Assembly (NCBI GenBank): GCA_035578155.1
Contig: JAPWDM010000001.1
Coordinates: 19,069,725 to 19,133,724 of the forward strand
Origin: Brachynemurus nebulosus
Lineage: Eukaryota > Arthropoda > Insecta > Neuroptera > Myrmeleontidae
Direction of reading: 5' to 3'
Length of the DNA: 64,000 bases
Under the pieces are notes generated by a model that searched no databases, was not told the DNA's origin, and was given only the letters and a program-made list of their open reading frames with translations. The position numbers and the translations under genes were made by a program. Of the stretch, positions 1 through 12,304 are shown one piece after another. The stretch's first letter is position 1. Every line of letters begins with the position of its first letter.

Positions 1-1318
1 GATTTGAGCAAAGCATAATTTTGACCGGAGGTGCCGGAACGCGACGGAACAACATTCCGGTACCTTCCAAACATTTTACTTTTTGGTCGGTGTTTTTTGA
101 AAATCTATTTATTCTTTTTATAAATTCGTTTTATCAGAAATTTTCCAAAATGGGAACTTGTAACTTTTAGGAGTGCGTGTGGTTGAGAAGGGTGTAGACT
201 GTATGGGTATGCGTTCAGACACCTAAATTTTAGAAATTGAGTTACTTCATTACCCTTTGTTACTTCGTAACTTCTAAAAATTTCTAAACAAATTGTTACT
301 TTTGACCAGACTTCTTCACTTTTATTTTCTACTTTCTGAAAATAAAGGACCAGAGAATCAGAACAATGTCAATAATAAATTGTGTATATAAGCTAGCAAA
401 CGATAACCTACAATGAACTTCCTTTTTCCGTATTAATTTGCATAAACATTCTCAAAAATCATTAAATTATTTTTAGATTTCCGTACTGATTCAAAACTTT
501 ATCTAAATTCAATGAGAGTGCATCCCACAAAATTTACTTGTTTCCAATAAACACGACATAAACAATATATTAAATATTCCAACTGCTAATTTAAATTTCT
601 TTAATTTTATTGTTTCAATATAATAATTGGGTTGTACCTGCAGTGCGCTTAATCATGTTAATTTATTGTACAATTGATCTCATTGTTTTAAGTTTAAAAA
701 AAGATATCAAATAGGAGTGAGTAATAAAGTATAACAGAATAAGATTCTATTCTTTGTAATGTAAGATAATAAGATTAATTCGCTGCATTTGTAAGTAGAC
801 ACAACAGGCATGATTTGCTATAATGTTAATTGTGTTTATTGTACATGCGACAGTGTCTATAGTATATCTCGGTGTACCTTTATGTTAATTTGTTAGTGTA
901 GGTTGTAGCCTACCAGTCAAATGAATGAACCAGTTGAATTTTAATTTGATTCTCTGTACATAAATTAAAAATACAAGTCTGTATTTAACGATGCTTCGGT
1001 GCGATAATAGCATTCTCCTACGTATCTTCTATTTCGAGCAATTTTATTTAGAATAGTAGGTACGTAAATTTCATCTATATATACTCCTAATTTTAACAAA
1101 TTAAACAAAAAACTTAAAAGACAAAATCACTCTTCTCAACATTGCCCCTTTAGCGTGAGGTGGGGTAAGAGTGTAAATGAGGCAAATATTTTTCGCCAAT
1201 TCTTATTATAAGCGAAAGGGTCTAACAGTTTAAAACAGAGTTTGCAGTCCCAGAGAGGTATTTACAAAATAACTTAAGTTTTGATATCGGTGAGTAATAA
1301 ATATACCATACTGGCACA
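1..1318. other. gene-free AT-rich DNA
   Basis: No credible coding frame. The only structured part I see is near 32-58, where CCGGAA and TTCCGG face each other in a locally GC-rich patch; this could be a degraded transposon end, but no partner is visible. Confidence 0.5.
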
Positions 1319-1320
1319 TA

Positions 1321-1574
1321 TTGTCGCCTTCCAGGCATAAAGTCGTATCTCAGTTTTAGTGATTTTTTTAGGAGAGTAGAAAAATAAGAACTACTGTTAC
1401 TTTCTGTTTTATAAATTTGAATGTAAGATATCAATGTATTTGCAGAGTAATATTCTTCAAGTACGTATATTCGTTTATGATTTAGAAAACAAAATGTAAC
1501 AGTAGTTTTTGTTTTCCTGCTCTCCTGAAAACTCACTGAAAATGAGATACGACCTTACGCCTAGATGGCGACAA
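1321..1574. mobile_element. palindromic MITE with TA target duplication
   Basis: The 254-bp segment folds on itself almost completely. The left end TTGTCGCCTTCCAGGC reads again on the opposite strand at the right end (TTGTCGCCATCTAGGC), and the arms continue inward through GGAGAGTAGAAAAA and ACTACTGTTAC. TA lies on both sides (1319-1320 and 1575-1576). Arms of about 115 bp and a TA target fit a Tc1/mariner-type non-autonomous element. A 104-codon minus-strand frame across it is an artefact. Confidence 0.7.
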
Positions 1575-1576
1575 TA

Positions 1577-1857
1577 TTCAGCCTCTGATCTTTCTGCATT
1601 CTTGAGACAATTGGCTATATGTTTAACAAATTAACTATATTTCATTGTATTTTTAAATCACTCGGAATTCACGAATCAGATTACTAAAAAAAATACTGCC
1701 CATCATTATTGTTTGTACGTCAATGGCAGTCTGATTGTATACCTCTGCGAGAATAATGGAAACGAATTTTTTATTTTTATTTTTATTTTATTTTTTTAGG
1801 TGGTGCAAATAGAAAATTTTTAATTTTAATTCTAATGAATGAATACTTTATTGCTAT
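1577..1857. other. no feature seen
   Basis: AT-rich spacer with a T-rich low-complexity patch near 1767-1800. Nothing else supportable. Confidence 0.4.
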
Positions 1858-1859
1858 TA

Positions 1860-2716
1860 GGGGAGCGAGGGGTAATGAGAGCTAGTGGGTAATGGGAGCG
1901 GTGCAAAAGTACACGCTTCTAATGCTTGTATTCGCTATTACGCAACTTAAACGTCTTCAGTACCTACTTGTCGGCTAAGCTTCTCTCATGCGCATTTTCC
2001 GGTAGTTGCACACATTCTGTTGTTAGGACAGGTTTTGTTTTTGTGCTCGGTGCTTATAACAAAATAATTTTAAGGATGTCAAAGTAACAACTAATATAAA
2101 TTTTTTATTTTAATTATCACTAATTACTTATATAGCTAAGTTTGTCTATTTTTTCTTATGATTATCAGAATTGAGAAAACAAATGAATACTGAAATCTAT
2201 AATCATGTTTCACAAAACGGTGGACTTCGGGAAATGAGAGCCTATGTGGCTCTCGTCGGAAAAAGATTGAATGCAAGGCTTGTTTGCAAAGATAGTTATG
2301 GTATCGTTGCAGAAGCGGTGGAAACTGGACACACGCAGAATATTTTCACTCAGATAGCGTAGCTAATTATATTTGTGTTCTTTATCCTGATCTTTAAAAT
2401 CTAAACCCTTAGAATTCTTAGAATAATTCTTTTACTTTCTTTATAAAGTTGAATTTCCTTGTTAAAATTTCTTTATTTGTTGTATTTCTGCACTTGCTTT
2501 ACTTTTGAAGACGGATTTTGTTTTTAAAATTTTTATCAAATTTAATGTAAATTTTAGGCTCCCATTTGCCGACCGGTTTAGCTGACTAAAATTCACTTTA
2601 TTTGTTAGTCAAATAGACAGGTTATGTGCTTCAATTTAAAAAATATATAAACTGCTAGAATGATTCGAGATATTTTTGTTTTTCCTTATTAGGCTCCAAT
2701 TACCCCCTGCTCTCCC
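1860..2716. mobile_element. TA-target DNA transposon fragment, pogo/mariner-like
   Basis: Ends are inverted: GGGGAGCGAGGGGTAATGAG on the left and, read from the other strand, GGGAGAGCAGGGGGTAATTG on the right. TA flanks both (1858-1859, 2717-2718). Length is 857 bp. The GGGGTAA word close to the terminus recurs in the elements starting at 50794 and 54704, suggesting related families. A 63-codon plus-strand frame at 2171-2362 lies inside; I do not recognise it and it may be a transposase scrap or chance. Confidence 0.65.
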
Positions 2717-2718
2717 TA

Positions 2719-4640
2719 TACCTATTAAAAATGGGAATGTTGGCTTTCTTCAAAATTAAGTGAAAATGGATTGATAAACTCTTACACACGTTCAAACATA
2801 ATCAGTGTCCTAAAATGTCGTGGAAATAGCACATTTCTAATAGGTAGCTTAAGCATTAACTGACTGGTTATTTTGTCTGTTAGTCCATCTATACTGGATC
2901 ATGAGTACTTCCGTAAAACAATGAAGCAAATTTAAAAACAAATTACAGTTAATTCCATTAAATGACAAAATCACAACTCTATGAAGAAACAAGTCATCAG
3001 GTGCAAGTTGTACTTGCGCAAATAATGTTCCGTAATATCAGTTATTGTTACGGATTTGATATATGCAATAGCGTATGGGAATAGATAAAATATTTCTCCT
3101 AACGAATAAATTTAATACCTAAAATAAAATATTATTCTCGACTTCAAAACGGTCGTATCTTTATATTGGCTTATTTATGTTTATCAGAAAAAGTGAGATT
3201 TTTACGGAATGTGTTAACGCGGACATACGTTTCTTGCGAGACTTTTTTCCGTTGCAGCAAACATTGCGTCCGACGAAACGAGTCACCTAAATCTTGAGCG
3301 ATTAGATATTAAGCATATTTAAAAATAATCGACTACTCTCGCCTCGTCCCGTTCTTATCGTACAGACTGTATATATACTAATTTTTTCTGTGAAAAATTC
3401 GACTAAACGACTGAGCACTTCTGTGCCGACCCTCATATGGTAAGATACCATTAAATTATGCCATAATTGAAAATCTGGAGATACGGGGTTTTGTTATTGT
3501 TATTAACTTTCATTCTGATAAATAAAATGAAATTTTTATTAGCCTATCATCAGTATAAGATGATTCTGAACATTTATATCTAATTATCTCAAAACAATGA
3601 AAAATCGACATACGTGGTTCTAGCAGTAAGCCGTCGATACGTACTATTAAATTTCCTACATTTGATCCTAAAAATTGTGAAAAATTAGCTATTGACCACA
3701 TAACTTTGATAATGCGTGCCCGGCACGCACTTGACGAATTTTATTTCAATAATTATTAGCAATAATATTTACTAGAAAATATGTATGAACAGATAATATT
3801 TAGAGTTAAAAAATATTAAAAAATTTTTGTCAATTTCTTTGCATATTATGGATCTATTATTTCTACTGATATGCTAATAAATATGAAATACATAACAATA
3901 ACCAATGTTTATTATCGTGGAGAAATTATTATATTTTTGGCTTGGGTGGTCTTTTTCAGAATTTTCTGAGCAACCTTTTGGGTGATAACGGTAGGGTACA
4001 GCCATTTTTAAGATTACTTTAAAAAAAAAAGATATTAGCAAAATTAAATTGTTTTATATGTAGTATTATATTTGTGCTTAAGTTTATTCTTTGATACCTT
4101 TCCAGGTTATTTCTTAAAAATAGTCCCTAGAATCAAAATTCAGCTTGGCATCTATAATTAAGCCACCACACTTTATTCCTGTGTTAAATTTCAAATTTTC
4201 GCGTTGAATACTTTGAAGTAAAATCGGCTGTGACAGACGAATGGACACCAAAGTGATTCCATGAAGGGATTGCGTTTTACCAATTTTGGTATGGAACACT
4301 AAAAAAAACTTGAGAAATTGGCATGCCACCACGTTCGTGACAACACTGCACATTTGGTTTAATAAAAACAAACATCACGTTTGGTTCACAGTTCACATTT
4401 TACTGTTTCAAAAGAAAATGCAATTCTATCTCTTATCATTTGAAGAAACCATTTCGTTAATATTCAATTCATTGATGTACACCATTATCTAATAAGGAAA
4501 TTGGAACCGCTTTTAAACTAAACCTATAGTAGTATAAGTAATTAGTTAAACACGAGAACAGTTTCGTTGACTAGCTAGATATTGGTACATATGGTAGATT
4601 AGACAAAAATGTAACATAAAAGACAATATTGTATTAATTA
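2719..4640. repeat. degraded dispersed repeat
   Basis: Two stretches recur in the same order near 49.4-50.3 kb: GTGCAAGTTGTACTTGCGCA at about 3000, and a tail near 4180-4313 with a degenerate GACAGACG.ATGGACACC motif ending GGAACACTAAAAA. An intermediate TTTTCTGAGC/CCTT word (about 3957-3980) is also shared. The tail resembles a dispersed arthropod repeat ending GGAACCCTAAAAA. Orientation and class (LINE 3' region or Helitron relative) are not settled. No frame is intact. Confidence 0.45.
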
Positions 4641-4644
4641 TATA

Positions 4645-5395
4645 CAGGGTGGGCCATTTTAATCTATGCATCTAAATATCTCGCCAGAGGCGCCAGCTAT
4701 CAAAAAATGACTTTTACAAAAGTTGTTAGGTACGAAGGGGGACATTAAATGGTTACCTTAAATTTGACCTTGACTTTCATTCTCAAGGTCATTTTGAGGT
4801 CAAGTCGTATTTTTCAAATGGAAAGCCCTATTTTTTATTTCGGATTCTGAAAGAGCGTAAAATTTCACGTCGAAAATGCTATAGACGAATTTATTATTGA
4901 CCTTAAGAGGTGTAAAGACCACCAAAGAACAATAAAAAATTAGATTTTAAAGGAAAAACCTAATTTTAAAGTGTCGGCATCTTTTGGAGACATAAAATAG
5001 GAGCTTCTGTTCGTTTCTAATGACCTTTGAAGGATATTCTAAGGTCAAAATCCAGAAAAAAATGACACTAAAAAGTTATGAAAAATTCATTTTTCATAAC
5101 AAATAAATTTCATAACTAAAAAATAAAAAATTAAAAGCCAATAAAAAAAATTCGTTCATAGCATTTTCGACGTGAAATTTCACGCTCTTTCAGAATCCGA
5201 AATAAAAAATAGGTCTTTCTATTTGAAAAATACGACTTGACCTTAAAATGACCTTGAGAATGAAGGTCAAGGTCAAATTTAAGGTAACCATTTAATGTCC
5301 CCCTTCGTACCTAACAACTTTTGTAAAGGTCATTTTTTGATAGGTGGCGTCTCTGGCGAGATATTTAGATGCATAGATTAAAATGGCCCAGCCTG
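4645..5395. mobile_element. foldback MITE, CAGGGTGGGCCATTTTAA ends
   Basis: The ends are CAGGGTGGGCCATTTTAATC and, from the opposite strand, CAGGCTGGGCCATTTTAATC. The inverted arms run about 245 bp (roughly 4645-4890 and 5150-5395) with nearly identical sequence, including TCTCGCCAGAG and AAGGTAACCATTTAATG tracts, around a spacer of about 260 bp. TATA sits at both borders (4641-4644 and 5396-5399), so the target is TA or TATA. No transposase frame. The superfamily is not certain. Confidence 0.8.
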
Positions 5396-6192
5396 TATAT
5401 ATTACATATAGGGACACCATCATACAAAAAGTATACAGAGCTATAATAACCATAAAATGTTCAAGTAAAATGGACGAACGAACTTGGCCGCTGATACTTA
5501 AAGTGGTAATTTGATTTTCGATTCTGGTAACTAGCTATAGCTGGAGGTCTTCCTTCAGTTTCGCATCGTAGTTCTATACGAATATATTAACATAGTTTGT
5601 TTATTCTATTGGATCGTAATCGAGAAGGAAAATTTTTTTGACAATTTTTTCAGATTTTACGACTTCAAACTGTACATGTTTTAAGGATACTTTGAACTTA
5701 AAAAATAGGTAGACGTCACAAGCCAGGAATTTTTTTTTATATAAACTTAAAAGTCAATTTTGCAAAAAGTAGGAAATTTTTGTTTATAAATTCAATGTAT
5801 TTATTTTAGAGAGGATAGTTTAAGCATTTTCAAATGCCGTTTCTAATTTCTGCAGCATTATTATTTTCGGAAATATTAGGGATTAGTTCAGAAAGTACCG
5901 ATTTTTCTGTAACTACAAATAACGATCGTACAAAATCTTCTAAAAACAGGGAGCTAAGGGTACACTAGGCCAAAACTACACTCAACGAATCTTCTGCACT
6001 TCAACTTTAAGGTAAAAAGGAGTTTCAATTTTTTTTAACAATTATCCAAAAAAATATAGAAGAGAAAAAATTTTCGAATTTCGATATCAAAAAGTGAAAC
6101 GTGCAAGCTTTAAACTCCTGCTTTTTAAATCACTGTAGGATTGCTTTCGACTGAAATATAAAAGCAAGACATTTTAGAATTAGTTATTGTAG
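5396..6192. other. no gene seen
   Basis: AT-rich sequence without supportable frames, RNA genes or complete repeats. Confidence 0.4.
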
Positions 6193-6196
6193 TTAA

Positions 6197-6461
6197 ACCC
6201 TTTACTGCTCAGCAGTTTTTAGACCACTACTACTCGACAGTACCTATCAGTACTAGAAGTTTTAAATACTTGTTGGAACTTCTAGTACTATTTGGTCAAC
6301 CAATCGCAACGATGATTTTCAATTGTTATTAGTGTTGCTTTATGGCGCCGTCAGTTTTAATTAAATCATTATATCCTTCGGAATATGTGGTTATATTTCG
6401 ATATTTAAATAGGTGACAAAATAGATCGATGAATTCAAAAATACCGTCAGGCAGGAAAGGG
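6197..6461. mobile_element. piggyBac-like MITE with TTAA target
   Basis: TTAA occurs at both borders (6193-6196 and 6462-6465). The ends are ACCCTTTACTGC and, from the other strand, CCCTTTCCTGCCTGACG. TTAA targets with CCCTTT-type ends are the known signature of piggyBac elements. Inside, AGTACTAGAAGTT and AACTTCTAGTACT (about 6249-6290) form a 13-bp stem. The 265-bp length implies a non-autonomous copy; the extra A at the left end is a small discrepancy. Confidence 0.65.
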
Positions 6462-6465
6462 TTAA

Positions 6466-7685
6466 ACACTTCAGTCAAATTCTTTATCGTTCCAATTATA
6501 TCTTTGTTACAAACTTCTTTTTATTTAGTCATCAATATCTGTCATCATTCTAGGTACTTAGTGCAATAGGTGTACCGTTAAAATATTATATTCTCACTCT
6601 TAGAAAATAGTCATATGCCATTCATTTTGTGCACAATAATACCCACTTTTTTTTTAATGCACAAATTCACGATTTTTACGAGAATGTTTATTCTGATAAG
6701 GATTTATTATGTATTCATGTTGGTATAAGTATACCCACGTTACTGTACGTCTGTACATCTACTTTTTTATGCTTTTTATTATTATTTGTTAAATTAATGA
6801 AGTTATGAAAATTTAGTGATCTAGACATGTAAATAATGTTAAGGAAAGTGTATAGAGAAAATCATATTTATTCATTTTCTTTTTGCGTTTTTCGTTCTTT
6901 TTTTGAAGGGTGTACACGTTTATTTATTTTGTTTATATTTTTCTTTTATTTGCAAGGTTTTATGTGGGAGCGCAATTTAAAAAATAAAATAGGGAGTGTT
7001 AAAATAATACTAACAAAACTTTTGTATTCTTCAATTAACGACTGACTTTGCAAGAGTACTTTTACAGCAGCCGGTAAGATGGTAAAGAAGTATACATTTA
7101 AAGACAATATGCTAAAAGTCACAAACCACAAAGCTTGAATAAATAAAAGTAGTTTTATCCACAAGGGCATTCACTAAAGTAACTTACCCAACTCTTTTAT
7201 ACCGTCAAACGAAGTGTATAAAAAATGCAGAGCGAATAGAAAGAAACCAGAATAGTCAGAAAACCCCAGTAAGAAAAGGATTGCGTACACGCTCAAAAAA
7301 AATCTTTGAATCAAACAAAATTTCTACAACTTAAAGAAATTATTTCTTTCAATATGTACAAAAAAATCGTTTCTTTAGTGGTACGAACAAGTTTCTTTAA
7401 TTTTATTTTTTCGAACTAAATAAATTTGATTCTCATATTGAGAAAAATTATTTTTAAAAATAATACCAATACACCCATAATATATTTGTGTATATTAGTT
7501 ATTATGTGTGCGTAATCGTCAACTACCTGAGTCAAATTCATTACTTTTAAAATTATTAAAATTAGAAAATTGGATAATAATCAAGTATTAATACTGTTAC
7601 GTGTATTATAAAATTTAACTTATTTTTCTACATATAAATTATATTTATTAATAGAGAAAAAAAATAGACTGTATTTTTTCGTCAG
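6466..7685. other. no gene seen
   Basis: AT-rich DNA. Frames of 69-74 codons here overlap on opposite strands, are low in complexity and resemble no family I know. Confidence 0.4.
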
Positions 7686-7687
7686 TA

Positions 7688-8333
7688 CACGGAGAGAAAA
7701 TTCATAGAAAAATGACTGTGTTCAGCACTAAAATCGACGTGTAAAAGGCGAATATATTCAATTTTGTACGGTAAAAATATAAAAATTATAATTAATTATA
7801 GAAAATTTAAAGGACAGAATGTTCTTTCCGTAATATTAGCTCCGTAAAATTTGTAAAACAGCGCAGTAAAAAGTTCCATTGCCGACAGAAAAATATTTTT
7901 TAATTGTTTTTCTTACAAAAACTACCATGCTGTCTTATAATATTTCAAATGCTATTTGCTAATAGTAGAAAGAAAGAAAGAAAGAGAAGGTATCAACGCT
8001 GTCATATAGCGAGGCAGGCAGCAGAAGGTATCAGCACAATCTAACATAAAGGTCCCATAGCCACGCTGGTGTGGCAAGTAACATAGCCAGGCTGGTCACT
8101 GCTGATGTGGTGTGGTGTGCAAACAGTATTCATTAGAATGTCTTACAGGACGGTCACTGTTTAATTCATCATTTTGTTACTTCACTATATTCAGTATTAG
8201 AATATATTGTTGCCAATAATTTTGTATGCATCATAAAGAATCGAAGGTCGGAAAAGATCGCACGCATTACAAAAGAGCATGGTAATTTTTCTGAAATTTT
8301 ATCTATAAAAATTATATGATTTTTCTCTCCGTG
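7688..8333. mobile_element. MITE of the CACGGAGAGAAAA family, TA target
   Basis: The terminal inverted repeats are CACGGAGAGAAAATTCATA and CACGGAGAGAAAAATCATA (right end from the other strand), with TA on each side (7686-7687, 8334-8335). Its first ~100 bp match, in reverse orientation, the segment ending at 59047, including AATCGACGTGTAA and TTCAATTTTGTACGG. A related element with CACTGAG/CACAGAG ends lies at 39515-40471. The middle has a less AT-rich stretch with two CATAGCCA-GCTGGT words near 8056 and 8083. No transposase seen. Confidence 0.75.
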
Positions 8334-8534
8334 TAGTGATCGATTCACCTTAATAAAAACAAATTTTTTAGATAGAAAAGTAATATTTTGAATAAAAAAT
8401 TGAGATTTTTATAAAAGAATTTTCTATTAAAATAATAAGTTTAACATTTGAAATTAAAAGTATAAAACTGCGTCTCGCATTTGAGAGAGGTTGTGTTTGA
8501 TTGATTACTGAATTGGAGTGGCACTCGAACAAGT

Positions 8535-8604
8535 GATCGGTGGCCTAGTTGGTAAGGCGCTTGGCTGGTAACCAAGAGATCCGGGTTCGAGTCCCAGCCG
8601 ATCC
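8535..8604 (+). tRNA. tRNA-Thr-like cassette (SINE head or pseudogene)
   Basis: A cloverleaf can be drawn: acceptor GATCGGT with GCCGATC, D arm GCC/GGC, anticodon stem CTTGG/CCAAG, loop CTGGTAA with anticodon GGT (8567-8569), and T loop TTCGAGT. The T stem has a C-A mismatch, and GGT is not a usual nuclear threonine anticodon. With the identical copy 348 bp downstream and the repeat context, this is a tRNA-derived element head rather than a functional gene. Confidence 0.6.
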
Positions 8605-8673
8605 AGTTTGGTAATTTTTCAAACACTATGTCAATTTTAATTAACATAATGAATTGGCCATTTGCCAAAGTAC

Positions 8674-8790
8674 ATCGAGTGTTTAAGTATCAGCCAAAGC
8701 TGGTCATTGAGTGAACATATGAATATTGGTGTATGTTTAAATACGGATAAAAATCCGCCATACACTAATAATGTTTCACAGGCACTCGAT
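8674..8790 (+). repeat. body of tRNA-headed repeat, closed by an 8-bp stem
   Basis: The segment begins ATCGAGTG and ends CACTCGAT, an exact inverted pair. The same pair bounds the related bodies at 12441-12553 and 47336-47452. Other shared words are GTGAACATATG (8712-8722), TATGTTTAAATACG and TAATGTTTCAC. Preservation of the closing stem in all three bodies suggests an RNA fold or a recognition site. Confidence 0.6.
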
Positions 8791-8882
8791 AACATTTGAA
8801 ATTAAAAGTATAAAACTGCGTCTCGCATTTGAGAGAGGTTGTGTTTGATTGATTACTGAATTGGAGTGGCACTCGAACAAGT

Positions 8883-8952
8883 GATCGGTGGCCTAGTTGG
8901 TAAGGCGCTTGGCTGGTAACCAAGAGATCCGGGTTCGAGTCCCAGCCGATCC
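8883..8952 (+). tRNA. second tRNA-Thr-like cassette, identical copy
   Basis: Exact repeat of the cassette 348 bp upstream, anticodon position GGT at 8915-8917. It belongs to the second terminal repeat and is not followed by a body, so it looks like the truncated second unit of a tandem or the 3' terminal repeat of a composite. Confidence 0.6.
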
Positions 8953-8995
8953 AGTTTGGTAATTTTTCAAACACTATGTCAATTTTAATTAAGTT

Positions 8996-9618
8996 CAAAT
9001 AAGTTTATTTGATAACGTTGCACATCTACCTTGACGAAATACAGTAAACAGAATAGATTTAAAACTTTAACAAATCGTATCTGTTCTGTATTGTATTGTT
9101 GATGACCGATAGGCAATAAATATTCGGACGGAGGCTCCCTCCTTCCTCCCGAATTTCAGTTCACGAGTTATCTTACGTTAAGATAGGATACGATTAGGAG
9201 AATTTAAAAAAAATCCATAAACTTTTTGTTTAACACTGAAATAACACCATTGAAAAGTACACGTGCAGTAAGTACACTTGGAAAGTATACTTTTTATCTC
9301 GTGCGTCGTTTTACATATCGGGCGGACATTTTTAGCTAATCGATCCTTTCGCATCATTTAATTAACTGACTCATAGTAAAGCAACTTTATAAATATAAAA
9401 ATTTGCTTCATTTCTCACATTCAACTGCCTACGTTTTAAATGATTCGATTAAAATTCATGGACACAGTACGTAGTAAAACCCAAAAAAAAAATTCAATTA
9501 ATAATTTCTAACAATAGACAGCTCACAGAAACCTTTTCAGTTTACCTCTTTTCATCGAATTCAAAATTGTATTCTTTGATACGAGTAACTCGGTCTTTTC
9601 TGCGGGGCAAACGAATAT
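8996..9618. other. no gene seen
   Basis: AT-rich. A CTCCCTCCTTCCTCCC pyrimidine patch sits near 9134-9149. Nothing else supportable. Confidence 0.4.
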
Positions 9619-9619
9619 T

Positions 9620-10143
9620 TATTTATCTATATATATAATAAAACTGTAACGAGACCGTTCCTGTACGTGGAATATTTTTGAAAATTGTACTGGTACTGTG
9701 AATAGTTCTCGATGTAGATATCAAAACAGCGATTTTTAAAATTTTTTTTCTGTCTGTCTATCTGTCGGTCTGTTTGTTCATGCATCGCGCAAAAACTACT
9801 GGACGGATTTTAGTAAAATTTAGTGTAGTGATAACCTGTTACCTGTGTCAATATCTAAGATACTTTTTACTCCGAGAAAATGTCTCATTCCCATAGAGAA
9901 ACAGAAAAACCATTTTGAGCATATGCACACATTACACAAAAAGTATTGAACGGATTTTTATGAAATTTGGTATGGTGATAACTTATTACCTGCATTAGCA
10001 CTTACGATACTTAGGGAAAATGTTTCCTTTCCTCGGGAAAATACAAAAGCCCTTGTGAGCATGTGCACGCATTACGCAAAACTATTGTTCTATGCAAGTG
10101 CTTTATAATTATTATACTTATACTTCTCATTAATTACAGCTAG
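9620..10143 (+). mobile_element. Helitron-like non-autonomous fragment (tentative)
   Basis: The segment holds a CTGTCTGTCTATCTGT patch, two copies of a motif of the type AAAA(C/G)TA(C/T)TG(A/G)ACGGATTTT about 160 bp apart (near 9790 and 9945), two ...CTCGGAGAAAATGTCTC-like stretches, and ends ACAGCTAG followed by T. Sequences of this composition are widespread in arthropods. The terminal CTAG|T matches Helitron 3' ends, but no clear hairpin precedes it here, so the class is uncertain. Confidence 0.4.
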
Positions 10144-10618
10144 TTTTAAATAAATTATACACTACGGACTCAAGGTCAATTTAAGAAATACTTGAGATTG
10201 AATTATGAAAAATTATTAAACGATTTTTGTGGAGGCCTCATTGTCTCAAGTACCCTCGTGTAAATCCGGTTCTGTTTAAACTTGGCCAAAAATTAAACAT
10301 TTTTCCAATAATAGACATATCGTGTTATAGAAGGGAAACCTGTACACGTGGGTAATTATATTTTTTTTTAATCAATATATCAACATTATTAACCTGATGG
10401 TTTGACGAGTAATAATTATTACGCATTTTATTTTCAGAGCTAAAAATATCCTTATCAGAGCATTCTACATATATTTATTTTTAACCGTGAACCCAGAGAA
10501 ATTTCAATGTCGTAATTTGTATTCTAACGATGTGGTGTAATATTAATATTATTTATCTTATTAAAAACGGTCGAAATAAGTTTTGCTTTTTTTGTTTGCC
10601 TTCGCGCTACCCCGTGTT

Positions 10619-11516
<898 letters not shown>

Positions 11517-11570
11517 CTAGCTGTGATCTGCGGCTTTGCCCGCCTTGAATTCCATTCAACTCTTTAATCC
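11517..11570 (-). mobile_element. Helitron-like 3' end, minus strand
   Basis: Read on the minus strand, GGCGGGCAAAGCCGCAGATC is followed by ACAGCTAG and then T (A at 11516). A short GC-rich hairpin (GCGG/CCGC around GCAAAG), a gap of about ten bases, and CTAG next to T is the accepted structure of Helitron 3' termini. The body would extend to higher coordinates, but I cannot find its 5' end. Confidence 0.55.
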
Positions 11571-12300
11571 TTAGTTACGAATATAAACTTTAAAAATACT
11601 AAGGTAAGAGCACCAGTAGAAGTCATTGACCCAATAGCCGTCAAGTTCCAGTAAAATGATAAATATTAAGATATTAAGCAAGCTTATATTTTTTGTGTTT
11701 CCTGCTACGTGTTCTGGAAAGTATTCCCAACCATTATTCCATTTATATAATAACTGTTCATCTGAAAGATAGTGTTTGTAAAATTTGCATATAATCACTA
11801 AAACTTTAATTTTACTGTAATTTTGGTTTAACGAATAATTAGTTATATTTTTTGTATCTTGAGGTTTATTATGAATTAAATTTTGTTAAAAAATAGTTTT
11901 TAGACCAGAAAACCTAACAGTAATTTATTATTTTTGATGGGGGCTACTGGTACATAAAATACCGGCATTTTCCAATAACCGTCATAGTAACGATTATTGG
12001 GATAACAAATCGTATTTGAAAAAAAAGATACATATTTTCCTGTTTTTACACTAAAATTTTAAAATTTAGATTACATTCACAACAATACGATAAAGCTACT
12101 GACCAGTACCCGTCATTGTTTTCTGTAACAATTAAATTTTGGTAGTGCTTGTAAATTAATGTCGGATACTGGTACCCTATAGTAGCGGTTTTTGGTACCG
12201 TCATTTTTGTAGGTAAATTTCAATATAAAATACAGTAATAAAGATTAAATAAATGCTTTTGATATGGTATTCATTAAAAAAAATGCCGATTTCTAATGGT
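11571..12300. other. no gene seen; iterated 'GGTAC(C)GTCA' words
   Basis: AT-rich. Words such as GACCAGTACCCGTCATTG, TTTTTGGTACCGTCAT and ATTGACCCAATAGCCGTCA recur between 11620 and 12210, on both strands, perhaps remnants of a transposon with iterated end motifs. No complete element could be delimited. Confidence 0.35.
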
Positions 12301-12304
12301 GAGA

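Larger units (their letters stand above)
8442..8990 (+). mobile_element. tRNA-headed composite with identical 203-bp terminal direct repeats
   Basis: A 203-bp sequence occurs twice, at 8442-8644 and 8790-8992, with no difference that I can find, separated by about 145 bp. Each copy contains a tRNA-like cassette. The intervening segment is the body found behind the single tRNA heads near 12.3 kb and 47.2 kb. Two readings are possible: a tandem duplication of a SINE (unit 348 bp), or a terminal-repeat element resembling a TRIM. AAGTT occurs at 8437-8441 and 8991-8995 and could be a 5-bp target duplication, but it overlaps the repeat edge, so this is tentative. Confidence 0.7.

Noticed and set aside
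2171..2362. 63-codon frame MRKQMNTEIYNHVSQNGG as a small gene
   Set aside because: Inside a TA-target transposon; could be a transposase scrap, but I could not assign it to any domain.
8535..8952. Two functional tRNA-Thr genes
   Set aside because: Mismatch in the T stem, unusual GGT anticodon, and identical repeat context shared with other SINE-like copies.
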